Shown piece by piece: positions 1 through 9,225 of a stretch of DNA of 64,000 nt (position 1 is the first letter of the stretch; every line of letters starts with the position of its first letter). A program made the translations under genes and the position numbers. The notes under the pieces were generated by a model. That model saw nothing but the letters and a program-made list of their open reading frames with translations, ran no database searches and was not told the DNA's origin. The DNA comes from Misgurnus anguillicaudatus (Eukaryota; Chordata; Actinopteri; Cypriniformes; Cobitidae): the NCBI RefSeq assembly GCF_027580225.2, contig NC_073357.2:43052001-43116000 (forward strand), in the 5' to 3' direction.

Positions 1-170
1 TTGGGAGACTGAGTAAGGACCTTTACTGATAACATGTATTATATCCGGCACAGTAAAAAGTGCAGTTCCCTGACCAATGCTTGGTAGATGTCCATAAATA
101 AGTCACTTTACCCCACCCATACAACTGAATGCTTAAAGTTAAAGAATAAAGTTTTTATTCAGTATTTTCC

Positions 171-846
171 CCATGTTTCCAGTTAAAATACACCTGTTGT
201 CGCACCATACACTGTCAAAAATAAAGGTACAAAGGTGTCATTGGGGCAGTACCCTTTAAAAAGGTCCTAATATGTACCATTTAGGTACAAATATGTATTT
301 TTGATATGCCAATATGTACATTTGAAGTACTAATATGCACTCTTCGGGTACAAAGGTGTACCTTTTTGAAAGGGTACTGTCCCAGTGACAACTTTTGTAC
401 CTTATGATAGATATACTGTATTTTTTGGTTGCTATTTACTCCTATAACTCATACAAAGTGTTACTTTCTTCTTTGGTCAGACAGATAGGTAGATGATCAT
501 CTTGGTCTTCCACACATTACGTAAATTGTCACCATGGTCGTCAGGGTCATCATTTTTATTAAAATAGTCCATAAGACTCATGTACTATACAGTAGGCCTA
601 CTGTATATCACATTTACACATTTATTACTCTATTACACTTATCCATGTGTCCCTGTAGCAAGCATATTAAAAAAGCTTTGGATAAAAACAAGAGATTAGT
701 AACTGCTTAGAATATGCATGTCTGTGTTTTTGAGGTGAAATGAGGTGACACGTTGTAAAGGTTAAATTTACATTTATGCATTTTCCAGATGCTTTTTTCC
801 AATGTGACTAACCATGCATTACAAGGTATACATTTTTTATCAGCTA
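171..846 (+). repeat. Tandem duplication, copy A
   Basis: This segment is repeated downstream at 1,353-2,744 in the same orientation. Both copies share the run from ccatgtttccagttaaaata through the agacagataggtagatgatc block to the tatacattttttatcag end. Copy A carries its own small fold-back insertion (223-403) but lacks the hAT element found in copy B, so it preserves that element's empty target site (gtagcaag at 655-662). Confidence 0.85.
223..403. mobile_element. Small fold-back MITE (GGTAC termini)
   Basis: The ends are inverted copies: aaaggtacaaaggtgtcat on the left and a matching gtgacaacttttgtacctt on the right. The interior also folds (ggcagtaccctttaaaaagg against cctttttgaaagggtactg). 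There is no coding potential. Copy B of the duplication lacks it, which supports a real insertion. The superfamily is unresolved. Confidence 0.7.
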
Positions 847-871
847 TGCAGTCTCACAAAATTATGTACCT

Positions 872-1283
872 ATAGTCACATATTTTTTTATTCTTTTTCG
901 TAATACTGTCACAAATTTCCGAGTTTTTTCTTGATCGCATCACGAATTTCTGTGTATGTGTCATTGTCACGTATTGGTTACTCAACTGCTTTTTCTTATT
1001 TTCAAACCATTGTTGCTTTGGTTTTGGTTTATACTATTTTTCAGATTTTTTTATTTAAACCATTGTCGCCTGCCGTTAGGGTTAGAGTTGGGTTTGGGTA
1101 AGGATGTAATTTTATGAAAATCTGACCCTAAACCGAAGCGAAAATGGTAAGAAAATAGGAGAAAACAGTTGAGTAACCAATATGTGACAATGACACATAA
1201 ACATAAATTTATGATACGATCACGAAAAAACTGGGAAATTCGTGACAGTATCATGAAAAAGAATAAAAAATTACGTGACTGTA
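872..1283. mobile_element. Fold-back MITE of about 410 bp
   Basis: The arms are inverted copies: tagtcacatattttttattc near 874 pairs with gaataaaaaattacgtgact near 1,261-1,280. Matching internal blocks include tattggttactcaactg against cagttgagtaaccaatatg. It lies between the two copies of the duplication. The open frame in it is only a by-product of the fold-back. No target duplication was resolved. Confidence 0.7.
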
Positions 1284-1640
1284 GATATGTAATTTCGTGT
1301 ATCTGGGCTGCACAAATGATATGTCTGTGAATGTTTCTATTCCGTGTTTTTGCCATGTTTCCAGTTAAAATACACCTGTTGTCACACACAATAAGATAAA
1401 CTGTAAATTTTTGTCGCTATTTACTCTTGTAACTCATACTAATCCAAGTGTTACTTTCTTCTTTGGTCAGACAGATAGGTAGATGATCTTGGTCTTCCAC
1501 ACATTACGTAAATTGTCACCATGGCCAGTCAGTGTCATAAGTTTTATTAAAATAGTCCATAAGACTCATGTACTATATTGTATTTCCCATTTACGCATTT
1601 ATTACTCTATTACACTTATCCTGTGTGTCTCTGTAGCAAG

Positions 1641-2542
1641 TAGTGTTGTGGTCAAGACCACCTATACTGAGACCAAGTCATGACCAAGTCCAAGACAGTA
1701 AAGGATCGAGACCAAGACAGGCAGAGATCAAGTCAAGACCAATACCAGTGCAAGTCACTGCATTAAAACACTTATGATAAAATGTGGAATATGCATATGA
1801 TTAATCACGTCAAATAAAAGTGAACAAACACTGAAATCAACTTAACCATTTATTCTGAACTGTCTTTCCATGGCTTGCCATCAACTTAAAGGGGCAATAA
1901 GTAGAATTTGAAGTGTTTTATTAATCAAAATCAATGTCTTTATTCATAAATATGTCCTCATTGGTGTCAAATGACCTCTGCCAGTGATCTGACTTTTCTT
2001 TGTAAGCTTAGAATTTCTCCTCTTTACTTACATTGAACGGGTAAGTCCAAGGAGGCTTCCATATCGTTCTGCCGTATTGATAAACTATAATAGCAGAGAG
2101 GGACAAAAAGCACTTGCCTACCAACGTGTTTCCACAACGCGTTTTCATTCAGAACACTTGAACCAGCTGCAACGGACAAGGAGATCAGTGATTACATAAT
2201 GGCTACTGTAGTTGCAACACGCATACGCATTTGGAAAGGGGAGGCGCTAGAAAGCACTGTTCGTTTGAATGCAAAATACAATGCCACAACTAGATGGGGG
2301 TAAATCTTATTGCCCCTTTAACACAATGCAGATGTTTTTAGTAATACAATATACCGCATACAATTAGTGATAAAAAATAAATTCATGATGTGCCATCAGT
2401 TGTCGTCTTGACCGATCTTGAAATAAAATTCAGAGTCCTCTTTGTCTGAGACCGAAAGCGGAAGCGGTCAATTCCAAGACGAGACCAAGACCTTTAAAAA
2501 GTGGTCTTGAGACCGAGACCGGCCTCGAGAACTACAACACTA
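1641..2542. mobile_element. Non-autonomous hAT-type element with 8-bp TSD
   Basis: The element begins tagtgttgtggtcaagacc and ends with an inverted copy, ctcgagaactacaacacta. It is flanked by perfect 8-bp direct repeats gtagcaag (1,633-1,640 and 2,543-2,550). The paralogous copy A has a single gtagcaag at 655-662, giving a direct empty-site proof of the boundaries. An 8-bp duplication with a short TIR of this form is typical of hAT. No transposase was found. About half of its length is a second, nested element. Confidence 0.93.
1886..2321. mobile_element. TTAA-flanked MITE nested in the hAT element
   Basis: Perfect 16-bp inverted ends read ttaaaggggcaataag and cttattgcccctttaa, so the element is bounded by TTAA on both sides. 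A TTAA target duplication is characteristic of piggyBac-like and Kolobok-like transposons. The element lies wholly inside the hAT element and is therefore younger than it. It encodes nothing recognisable. Confidence 0.85.
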
Positions 2543-2662
2543 GTAGCAAGCATATTAAAAAAGCTTTGGATGAAAACAAGAGCTAAGCAACTGTTTAGTT
2601 TGTGCATACAGTAGCCTATCTGTGTGTTTTTGGGGTGAAATGAGATGATATGTTGTAAAGGT

Positions 2663-2795
2663 TATATTTACATTTGTGCATTTGGCAGATGTTTTTATCC
2701 AACATGACTTACAGTGCATTACAATGTATACATTTTTTATCAGTATGTGTGTTACCTTGTTTTGAACCCAGGACGTTTTGTGCTGCTAACATAAT
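2663..2795 (-). repeat. Teleost SINE-like remnant (tRNA-type B box)
   Basis: Read on the minus strand, the sequence near 2,755-2,775 resembles a B box (gggttcaaaac), next to the very common fish repeat motif of tttggcagatgtttttatcc. A shorter relative is at 765-846 and a forward tail copy (tgtaagtcgctttggacaa) near 12,091. Divergence prevents family naming. Confidence 0.45.
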
Positions 2796-3350
2796 TCCCT
2801 ATAATACTATTAAGGATTCCTCAAAATTACTTTATTCACCGTTAAAGACATCAGAAGTGTGTAGATTGTCCTATATGTTTTGTAATGGTAGTAAGATAGC
2901 GGTTTTCCTATTTGCGGGTTTTGAAGCTACACTCTTTCAATTGCTGACCCTGATCTTTGATCCAGTAAACACCCCAAATACTTTCACATTTTCTTAAGTC
3001 TATTATTACTATCGGAATCATTTTACAAGATAAGCCCTTTGCAAAATTGAACAGTTACCCTAAACGTGTTATCTACAGCTGGATTACGTGTAATTTTGTG
3101 TGAGCCTTTAGGGTTTAACTATAATGCAACACCGGTCCTTTGCATATATGGGGAAATTTTGTAGCATCTGAAAAACCACTTCATGATAATGATTTGCCAA
3201 GCTCCATGTCAGGATGTATTACCCTCTTTATGCAATTATCTGTGAGAGGCTTACGAGAACCAACCAAACAAACAAACACAACTAAAGCAGACAGTCTAGA
3301 AACTGACAAATTGCTGACACACTTAGATTACCTGACAAGGCATAATGAGG

Positions 3351-3450
3351 TATCACGCTAAAGCGTGTAATAGACACGCTGGTCCACTAGAGGATGCGTG
3401 TCAATGTCACGCTTTGCCTCCTCAAGGCGTGAAAATGACACGCATTTATG
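3351..3450. promoter_or_regulatory. Subterminal CACGC motif cluster, probable transposase-binding region
   Basis: Within the first 100 bp the hexamers tcacgc, gacacgc and their complements occur at least seven times in both orientations, including a near-palindrome cacgctaaagcgtg at the very tip. The same array is mirrored at 19,994-20,093. Clustered subterminal repeats like this usually serve as transposase-binding sites; the role here is inferred. Confidence 0.5.
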
Positions 3451-3521
3451 AGGATGATAACCAATAGGGGGCGATAATTTCTTATTGCCAACAACTTCAA
3501 CAAGAGAAGCGACGCAGTGAT

Positions 3522-4670
3522 ATGCGTTCTCTGGAGCTCCATGGGTAAGGCTTTCTTGGAAATTTGGTGATTAATGTTACTAAAATTGAGTAAATCCTGT
3601 GTTTATGTTAAGTCTTTGTTGCAAAGTTAGCAATATAATATCACCGCTAAGGCAACCGACAAGTCAGTGCACGCGTTTGGTCAGAATCCAATTGGCTCAT
3701 ATTTAGGACATAATTGTTTGTTCAGGTGCGGTCATTTAAGAAATCCTAAAGTTGGTGCAGCATAACATTTAATTTGCGTGTGTGGACTATGGAGTTATCT
3801 ATAGTGGTTTTTACGTTACTAAGGTCAGAAACATTATTGGATGACTGTTTGATAATCAGCTAATGTATTAATCACAGAAAGCTGCAGTGACTGCATTATA
3901 TTATGTTGCTAAACAGTTGTTCTAGCGTTTTTAAACCAGTAGTTTTATTAATTTCGCGCGGAATACAGTTCATGAAATAAGCTCTAAATGAAAAAAAATA
4001 ACCGTTTTAAGTAAATAATTGTGTTCATTGTAAATCTGCTCATCTAAACATACAAGGCGGAACCAATCGATCACAGAGAGCGATCGCTGCTGACACCGTC
4101 AGCAGCACTTACATTCAGATTACAATAATATTTCACATTATTACATTCAGATTACAATAATATTTCACATTATAAGTGTTTTTATATCAAATAAATGCAG
4201 CCTTGGTGAGCAGAATACATTTATTTAATTATTTAATATTATTTATATAATAAGGCTAGTTTGTGCAGTTACATTTATGTCAATTGATCGTTAGAAGGGA
4301 TTAAAATTGATTGTGTTATGTTCTGTAATTGTTGTTAATAAATCTTTCAGAAGAAAGTGTGTAAAAGTTTGACTACAGTAACCATATCTAACCAAGCTTC
4401 ATGTACCAAGATAATTATTTCAATTATTTCTCATCAGATCAACTGTTCATTTATGCAGTTTATGCTTTATTTATAGGTAGCATAACTGTTACCTTTTTGT
4501 TTACAGTTCTGCATATATAATATGACAAACCTAGGAGACTTTGCTGTAAGAGAATTAATCATGTTTTTGTTTTCTTTTCTCAGGTCCGGTCAGTACCCAC
4601 CACCCTTCCCTGTTAACATCACCCACAGTTTATACTTATTCTTAGAAAACCAACGGCTCTTTTAAGAGCC
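3522..4670 (+). other. Candidate spliced leader or micro-ORF within the left TIR
   Basis: An ATG at 3,522 is followed by an in-frame stretch ending at a consensus donor (atgg|gtaagg, 3,544/3,545). A pyrimidine-rich acceptor (tttcttttctcag) lies at 4,583. Joining them keeps a short frame open for about 34 codons, closing inside the stem-loop at 4,655-4,670. The identical arrangement exists on the minus strand in the right TIR (donor exon edge 19,900, acceptor exon edge 18,851). The peptide matches nothing I know, so a shared non-coding 5'UTR exon pair feeding the downstream gene is at least as likely. Confidence 0.4.
4655..4670 (+). promoter_or_regulatory. Histone-mRNA-type 3' stem-loop (left TIR)
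   Basis: The sequence ggctcttttaagagcc forms a perfect 6-bp stem with the 4-nt loop TTTA. It is preceded by accaac and followed by acttca. This is the stem, loop length and loop sequence of replication-dependent histone mRNA 3' ends, with a near-consensus 5' flank but an imperfect 3' flank (consensus ACCCA). No clear purine-rich downstream element follows. Function in 3' processing is inference; a 5'UTR hairpin is the alternative. Confidence 0.6.
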
Positions 4671-4679
4671 ACTTCAATA

Positions 4680-5054
4680 GACCCTTTTACAGCCCACGTG
4701 ATCAAATAGCCTGCGTGCGCATTTTGGCAACGGAAGTGATGTTATTTCCCAGTGGTTCTAACGTGTAAGCAACTCAGAAAGTTTATTAAAACGATTTCCC
4801 CACATCAAAACGTCTGGTTGTAGCATTTGGTTGCACTAATATAATATATGTTTAGTATTTGGCCATCTTCTAACGTCTTCTATCCACTCCACTATAGTAC
4901 ACGGATTTGGTAACTGTGTAGAAGATAAGTCAACTTTTTAAACTAACTTTCTCTGTCTGTGTTGCTTCACTGCTGATTCTTGCCGTGCTTCCGTTGCCAA
5001 ACTGCGTGCGCATACGTTGCCACGTCATCATTGTGTACAAACAGTAAAAGGGTC
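4680..5054. mobile_element. MITE inserted at the inner edge of the left TIR
   Basis: The ends gacccttttacag and cagtaaaagggtc are inverted, and inner blocks also pair (tgcgtgcgcattttggcaac against gttgccaaactgcgtgcgca). The right TIR continues straight from caata into cactcact, whereas the left resumes cactcact only after this 375-bp block, so it is a later insertion. No target duplication is clear. Confidence 0.75.
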
Positions 5055-5188
5055 ACTCACTCACTCACTCACTCTTTCGCAAGCTTCTCTGTTTTCAAGT
5101 ATTGTAATTTTATTCATTTTACTCTCTCTCTCACTGTCCAAAACACTTATCCTATGCCTCTTTGTCTGACCAATGTAGTATTGTTGAA

Positions 5189-5263
5189 ATGGCTGCTGAG
5201 CAAGACAGAGGGAGAGCAAAGGGTGTTATTTTCATAGCAGACATGCTTCTTGCTCAAATCAAG
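5189..5263 (+). pseudogene. First coding exon of the KDZ gene
   Basis: The ATG at 5,189 opens 25 codons (MAAEQDRGRAKGVIFIADML and five more) and ends at a strong donor, aag|gtgagt. This start is the first ATG inward of the TIR. If the 375-bp MITE is removed, it is about 135 bp from the TIR edge, close to the 114 bp seen for the opposite gene. Confidence 0.5.
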
Positions 5264-5411
5264 GTGAGTATATTTTTTGAGATTGTGTTCTTGCAGTATT
5301 GTGATAATTCTAAAGTGTGCAATTTAGAGTGCAATAATTGTGTGAACTGCTCAAGAGTTAACTGTATTTCAGTATTACCATACAAGGCACACTTTCTTTA
5401 AAGCAAGGCAG

Positions 5412-5540
5412 AGGAACCCAAGGGCAAAGCAACAGCCATTAAAGGGACTACATTTAATGTCAGATAGGTGGAGAAAATGCTGAAGGAGGTCCACTACTAA
5501 AAAGAAGCAGAAGTGAAGAGATACAAAGCTTCAGCTACAG
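5412..5540 (+). pseudogene. Decayed second exon of the KDZ gene
   Basis: The frame starting at 5,414 reads as lysine-rich protein (EPKGKATAIKGTTFNVR, then VEKMLKEVHY, then KEAEVKRYKASAT). It is broken by TAG at 5,465 and TAA at 5,498. A donor-like cag|gtatcc follows. The even spacing of coding-like text around the stops suggests point mutations in a former exon. Confidence 0.45.
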
Positions 5541-5679
5541 GTATCCATGTTCTACCAGATTATTTGTGATTTGTCAGCCTCATTTTTTCTAAGCTATATT
5601 ACTGTGCCCATTGTTAATGCTTTCTCACAAATTATTGAACTTCTGTTTTCAGTCTGTTTATTGCCTACAGTGAGACCTC

Positions 5680-5811
5680 CACATTTCTGCACTTGTTATC
5701 ATGCAAACATCCAGTGTAGGGCACTTCACCTGCCCGGCATGTACACCCAACAATGCTTGCTCTTTGTGCAGATGGCAACAGAAAAACCTACAGATTCCGT
5801 CAGTCAAAAGA
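5680..5811 (+). pseudogene. KDZ exon with CPAC cluster and DGNRK motif
   Basis: Text in one frame reads HFTCPACTPN; one nucleotide later the frame reads MLALCADGNRKTYRFRQSK, ending at a gtaagt donor. The order cysteine pair then DGN(R/M)K.YR is a familiar signature preceding the KDZ catalytic domain in fish elements. A single extra A at about 5,750 explains the frameshift. Confidence 0.6.
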
Positions 5812-6324
5812 GTAAGTTCTTTTACTCTTGTAGTTTTAAGGAAAAATAAACTTTTTGATTTAAATCCATCATTTGAAATGTGTAATTTTTGCTTTATTAA
5901 ATAGTTAATGTATCCCAGCTGTTGTGAGCTTATATAATACGTAAGGAATATTTGACAGTGGGCTGCTACGCAGCAGGTGTGCATTATTTTCAAATAATTT
6001 AAAGGACTGGAGTCAATTATTCTGCTTATACCACAGTTACCACAAACATTGCTTTGGGTATTTTAAGACATTTGGCAGGTTAGGTGTGTGCGTTTTACAA
6101 AAATAATCATTTGGATATGGGAATGTGTGCTGGCACCCAAAGTGGCTAGTTTAATAGCTTGGTCATTCATTATTACATATCAATTTGTCACCCTGACTTT
6201 CAACTAGTTTGTGTACCTGACTGGAGTAGAGAAAGCAGAAGATTAACTTTTTAATGCTCCATGAATCTTGAAAAACCCTTAGTTTAAAAGTAAACCTTTA
6301 TTGTCTACAATCATTATAAAGATG

Positions 6325-6600
6325 CCTGTTGGTGTGATGTAATTTGAAACTAACAGAAAAGTAAGCAAACTTGATGAAGAGGGCCTTGAGGTGGTTGTTT
6401 GCAGACACCGAGTGCTACTCAAAGCTCTTAATGTGCCGGGGAGTAATATTTTCTTATCCACCTATACCTACCAGGATAGCCAGGAATGACATGCTAACTG
6501 TCCATGCTATTGGGTGGAACCAACGGAAGCAAGAAGGCCTTCAGCATTATCCAGCAGATACATCAAGGTCTTATATTATGACTGAGTTATATAGACACAA
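6325..6600 (+). pseudogene. KDZ exon carrying the CRH...LLKALN signature
   Basis: From 6,373 one frame reads DEEGLEVVVCRHRVLLKALN. The neighbouring frame then continues as CRGVIFSYPP. In related fish KDZ proteins these two pieces are contiguous in the pattern CRHGVLLKALNMFRGE.F.YP. A frameshift near 6,430 therefore breaks a once continuous motif. This is the strongest single piece of evidence for the family assignment. Text after about 6,470 degrades and the downstream FF.MDV..KYWPY block is not found. Confidence 0.7.
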
Positions 6601-6659
6601 AGATTTTTCTCACTTTTAAAGATTGCAAGGACAAACATATTTTTATGGCATTCTTTCAG

Positions 6660-6763
6660 AAAGGCTGAGTCTCAGAGACGGGAAGATTTGAGCAGTGAAC
6701 TGGGGTGTCCTGAGAACATTGTGAATCAGTGGGTACAAGATGTCAGACAAAAGGCTACTGATG
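6660..6763 (+). pseudogene. KDZ gene internal exon
   Basis: A pyrimidine-rich acceptor (ggcattctttcag) opens 34 codons without stops (KAESQRREDLSSELGCPENI and onward through NQWVQDVRQKATD) that end at a gtaatg donor. Charged, helix-like composition. It is the best preserved middle exon. Confidence 0.5.
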
Positions 6764-7149
6764 GTAATGTATTTTATGGACATTATTGAAATTGGTTTAC
6801 AATATTGCAGTGTGATAATCAATTTTGTAACTGAGAATCTTTGCGATGTATAAGTATTTAAGTAAAGGTATGTCCTGTTTTAATCGCAATAAACTTGTGT
6901 CCTTGTAAACAACTTTGAGACATTAATTTGATTTGGGACATGTACAGCCTAAAAGACATCATAATCATTTACTTATATTATTTTTTTTGCTTTAGGATTT
7001 GGTAGGTACCAGATGTGATGACCTACACAACCTTCAGAAATGAATTGAACAAATGTTTCTTAGTCTTCATCGAAAAGCCAGCCTTTATAATCACACTGGT
7101 ATGTTGATAACTCATCTAAAACATTTAGTCATTTTTGTTGATTGCAGTT

Positions 7150-7588
7150 ATACCAGGGGTATGTTGAATGCTGTATTCTGATTGGCTGAGAAATGTTCTG
7201 TAGGTATGCATTAATTTCTGATAACTGCACACCTAACTTATCAAATGTTTTAAAAATAGGCACCAGAGCAATGTTTGTGGTAACTGTGGTATGTAAGGAA
7301 TAATTGACGACGGGCCATTGAATTGTAAGAAAATAATGCACACCAAGGTGGTCATGCGGCACGACGCGAAGCGGAGTGCCGTTACACCGCAGGTGTGCAT
7401 TATTTTCAAATAATTCAAAGGACCGGAGTCAATTATTCCGCTTATACCACGGTTACCACAAACATTGCTCTGGTGCCTATTTTTAAGACATTTGAAAAAT
7501 TAGGTGTGCGGTTTACAGAAAAATAATCAACACCCATAGAACATTTCTCAGCCAATCAGAATGCAGCATTCAACAGACCCGTGGTATA
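7150..7588. mobile_element. Fold-back MITE in KDZ intron
   Basis: The ends ccaggggtatgttgaatgc and gcattcaacagacccgtgg are inverted, with the shared inner block tctgattggctgagaaatgt. Incomplete relatives occur at about 5,925-6,120 (gcaggtgtgcattattttca) and 7,590-7,690. The insertion target appears to be ttata/tataa. Confidence 0.7.
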
Positions 7589-8132
7589 AAAGAGGAATAA
7601 TTGACTCCAGTCCTTTGAATTATTTGAAAATAATGCACACCCACGGGGCATCCAGTTGGCGTCGTGCCTCATTGCACCAAATGTGCTTTTGCACCAAAAG
7701 TGCTTTTGAGAGAAACAACAGATAAAGAACAAACATAATATTTTTTGTCTGTACTTTTAAATTATTGAATGACACAATTACAATATTCATTTTAATTTTA
7801 CTGCTACTCTGAAGATTTAGTCCATTATTTTTCATTAGGGTGATGTTGAAACTAGGTCTTCAGCAGGCTTACACCACATGTGATATAAGGAGAATTATTT
7901 AAAGGCTCATAAGCAGCAAATAAATGTTTCTTATATAGATATAAAGATAAAGGGAGACAATCTTTACTGTGTGAGTGTTTCTTTTTAACCTCTCATAGCC
8001 GACTTTCTGAATCAAATATTTTACACCCTGCACCAGATTATGGGCTGTACATGCACTGCTTTTGGTTTGCTTGCTTTTCAGAATATACCAGTCAAAATTG
8101 TGTTTAAGATGTTGTTATTTGTGTGACTTCAG

Positions 8133-8296
8133 AATCCAGCAACACCCTCACCAAGAAGATTTCAAAAGTGCGCCTTCAAGAAGCAAAGATCATTGTGATG
8201 AGGGAGATGAGACACCACTGCACCGCACCTATCTCAGAAGCCTGGCTAGGAACATCAGGAAAATGATTTCAGAAATGTCTTCAGGCAAAAACAGTG
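8133..8296 (+). pseudogene. KDZ gene penultimate exon, frameshifted
   Basis: One frame reads TLTKKISKVRLQEAKIIVMR (basic, coiled-coil-like), then breaks near 8,220. A second frame continues YLRSLARNIRKMISEMSSGK to the donor gtg|gtaaga. The break coincides with a short cacc/gcacc duplication of four bases, which would account for the frame change. Confidence 0.5.
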
Positions 8297-8814
8297 GTAA
8301 GAGGTTAACTTTTATTACCATCTTGCAATGATACATGCCATTGGTTTCTATAAATAAGGTTTACAAAAGTCTCAAGACACATGTTAGTTTCACATTCTGA
8401 AATCAAGTTCCTTTGTCATTTGGTGATAAAAATCACAGCTAATCTAGATGATTAGACACACTGAATAGCAAATACGACAATAAAACCCCACTCATTTTTA
8501 GATCCTGAAGTGTTACGTTATAGTTTTCTTGTGGTTGGATCTTAATGATCTGTAGTTCTTTACATAGAATAGAAACAAAGAAAATCAAGACACAATGAAA
8601 GCATGGCAATTGTTGTATATAGTTTAGAAAGGAGTACATGGAGGTATTTAGATTTATTTCCTAATAGTATAATGTAATTAGTAATACTAATGTGAAATCT
8701 TTAGGAATATAATTGGACCTTCATAATGAAAGCAGTATTAACATAATGTACAAAATAAGCCTCAAGTAAAACCTCTAAGTATTTTCATGCATCCCTTCAA
8801 TTTTTTCCTTTTAG

Positions 8815-9225
8815 GCAGTTTAAGTGAAGTGTATCATCGCTGGCTACTGTGTCGTCTTCAGAAAAGGCTTGCAGATGTAGAGAAGTTCCAAGTTTGCTCA
8901 AGTTACAGCCAGGCTTTGGGACGGTGTTCTTCGCTCCCGGCCCTGGAGAGCCGGTGTCCTGCAGACTTTGGCTCCAACCTTAATCAAACACATCTGAAAG
9001 CTAATCAATGTCTTCATGATCTCTAGAAAATCACAGGTACATGTGTTTGATTAAGGTTGGAGCTGGGCTCTGCGGGACACCGGCTCTCCGGGATTGGGAG
9101 TGAAGAACACTGCTTTAGGACCAAATGCTGTTTCTCTGCTGGAGGATGAGCCTGAGGAGATACTGGAGGACCACAAAGAGCTGGATTATGAGAGTTCAGA
9201 TGACATTTTGGATTTGGAACTCTGA
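8815..9225 (+). pseudogene. KDZ gene last exon, split by a hAT MITE
   Basis: An acceptor at 8,814 (tttttccttttag) opens SEVYHRWLLCRLQKRLADVE and continues to SQALG at 8,921, where a 191-bp MITE begins. Beyond the MITE and its 8-bp target duplication the same frame resumes as LGPNAVSLLEDEPEEILED and ends in an acidic tail with TGA at 9,223. The insertion adds 199 bp, so it shifts the frame and introduces early stops. Confidence 0.65.
8922..9112. mobile_element. hAT-type MITE in the KDZ last exon, 8-bp TSD
   Basis: The inverted ends are cggtgttcttcgctccc and gggagtgaagaacactg. The flanks are ctttggga (8,914-8,921) and ctttagga (9,113-9,120), an 8-bp duplication with one mismatch. Inner arms (ggctctccgg, ggttggagct, tgtgtttgattaaggttgg) form a long fold-back. 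A relative lies at 13,897-13,994. Confidence 0.85.

Larger units (their letters stand above)
1353..2744 (+). repeat. Tandem duplication, copy B, interrupted by a hAT element
   Basis: This is the second copy of the 171-846 segment, here with 902 bp of inserted transposon plus an 8-bp duplication. Removing the insertion restores collinearity with copy A (ctgtagcaagcatattaaaa). Confidence 0.85.
3351..4679 (+). repeat. Left terminal inverted repeat of the KDZ element
   Basis: The sequence is the inverted copy of 18,756-20,093. Scanned stretches of more than 200 bp differ by only one or two bases. The main length differences are a few short indels, such as an extra gaattctgaattcag in the right copy near 18,997. 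The first 100 bp hold at least seven CACGC or GCGTG motifs. The TIR includes a candidate splice donor (3,545), acceptor (4,583) and, at its inner edge, a histone-type stem-loop. The left inner edge is interrupted by a MITE at 4,680. Confidence 0.93.
5189..9225 (+). pseudogene. KDZ transposase gene, multi-exon, decayed
   Basis: KDZ transposases are DDE-type enzymes that move Kyakuja, Dileera and Zisupton elements. Remnant exons lie in order: 5,189-5,263 (start codon, 25 codons, donor gtgagt); 5,412-5,540 (two in-frame stops); about 5,680-5,811 (CPAC, then DGNRKTYRFR one frame on); about 6,325-6,600 (EEGLEVVVCRHRVLLKALN, then a frameshift into RGVIFSYPP); 6,660-6,763; 8,133-8,296; and 8,815-9,225 (acidic tail ending DDILDLEL and a TGA). 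The central catalytic block after the CRH motif is missing or unrecognisable. At least three frameshifts, two stops and a MITE in the last exon rule out a functional product. A candidate AATAAA lies at about 10,226. Confidence 0.75.

Noticed and set aside
1051..1389. Minus-strand frame of 112 codons
   Set aside because: It spans the fold-back MITE and duplication junction and has no coding character.
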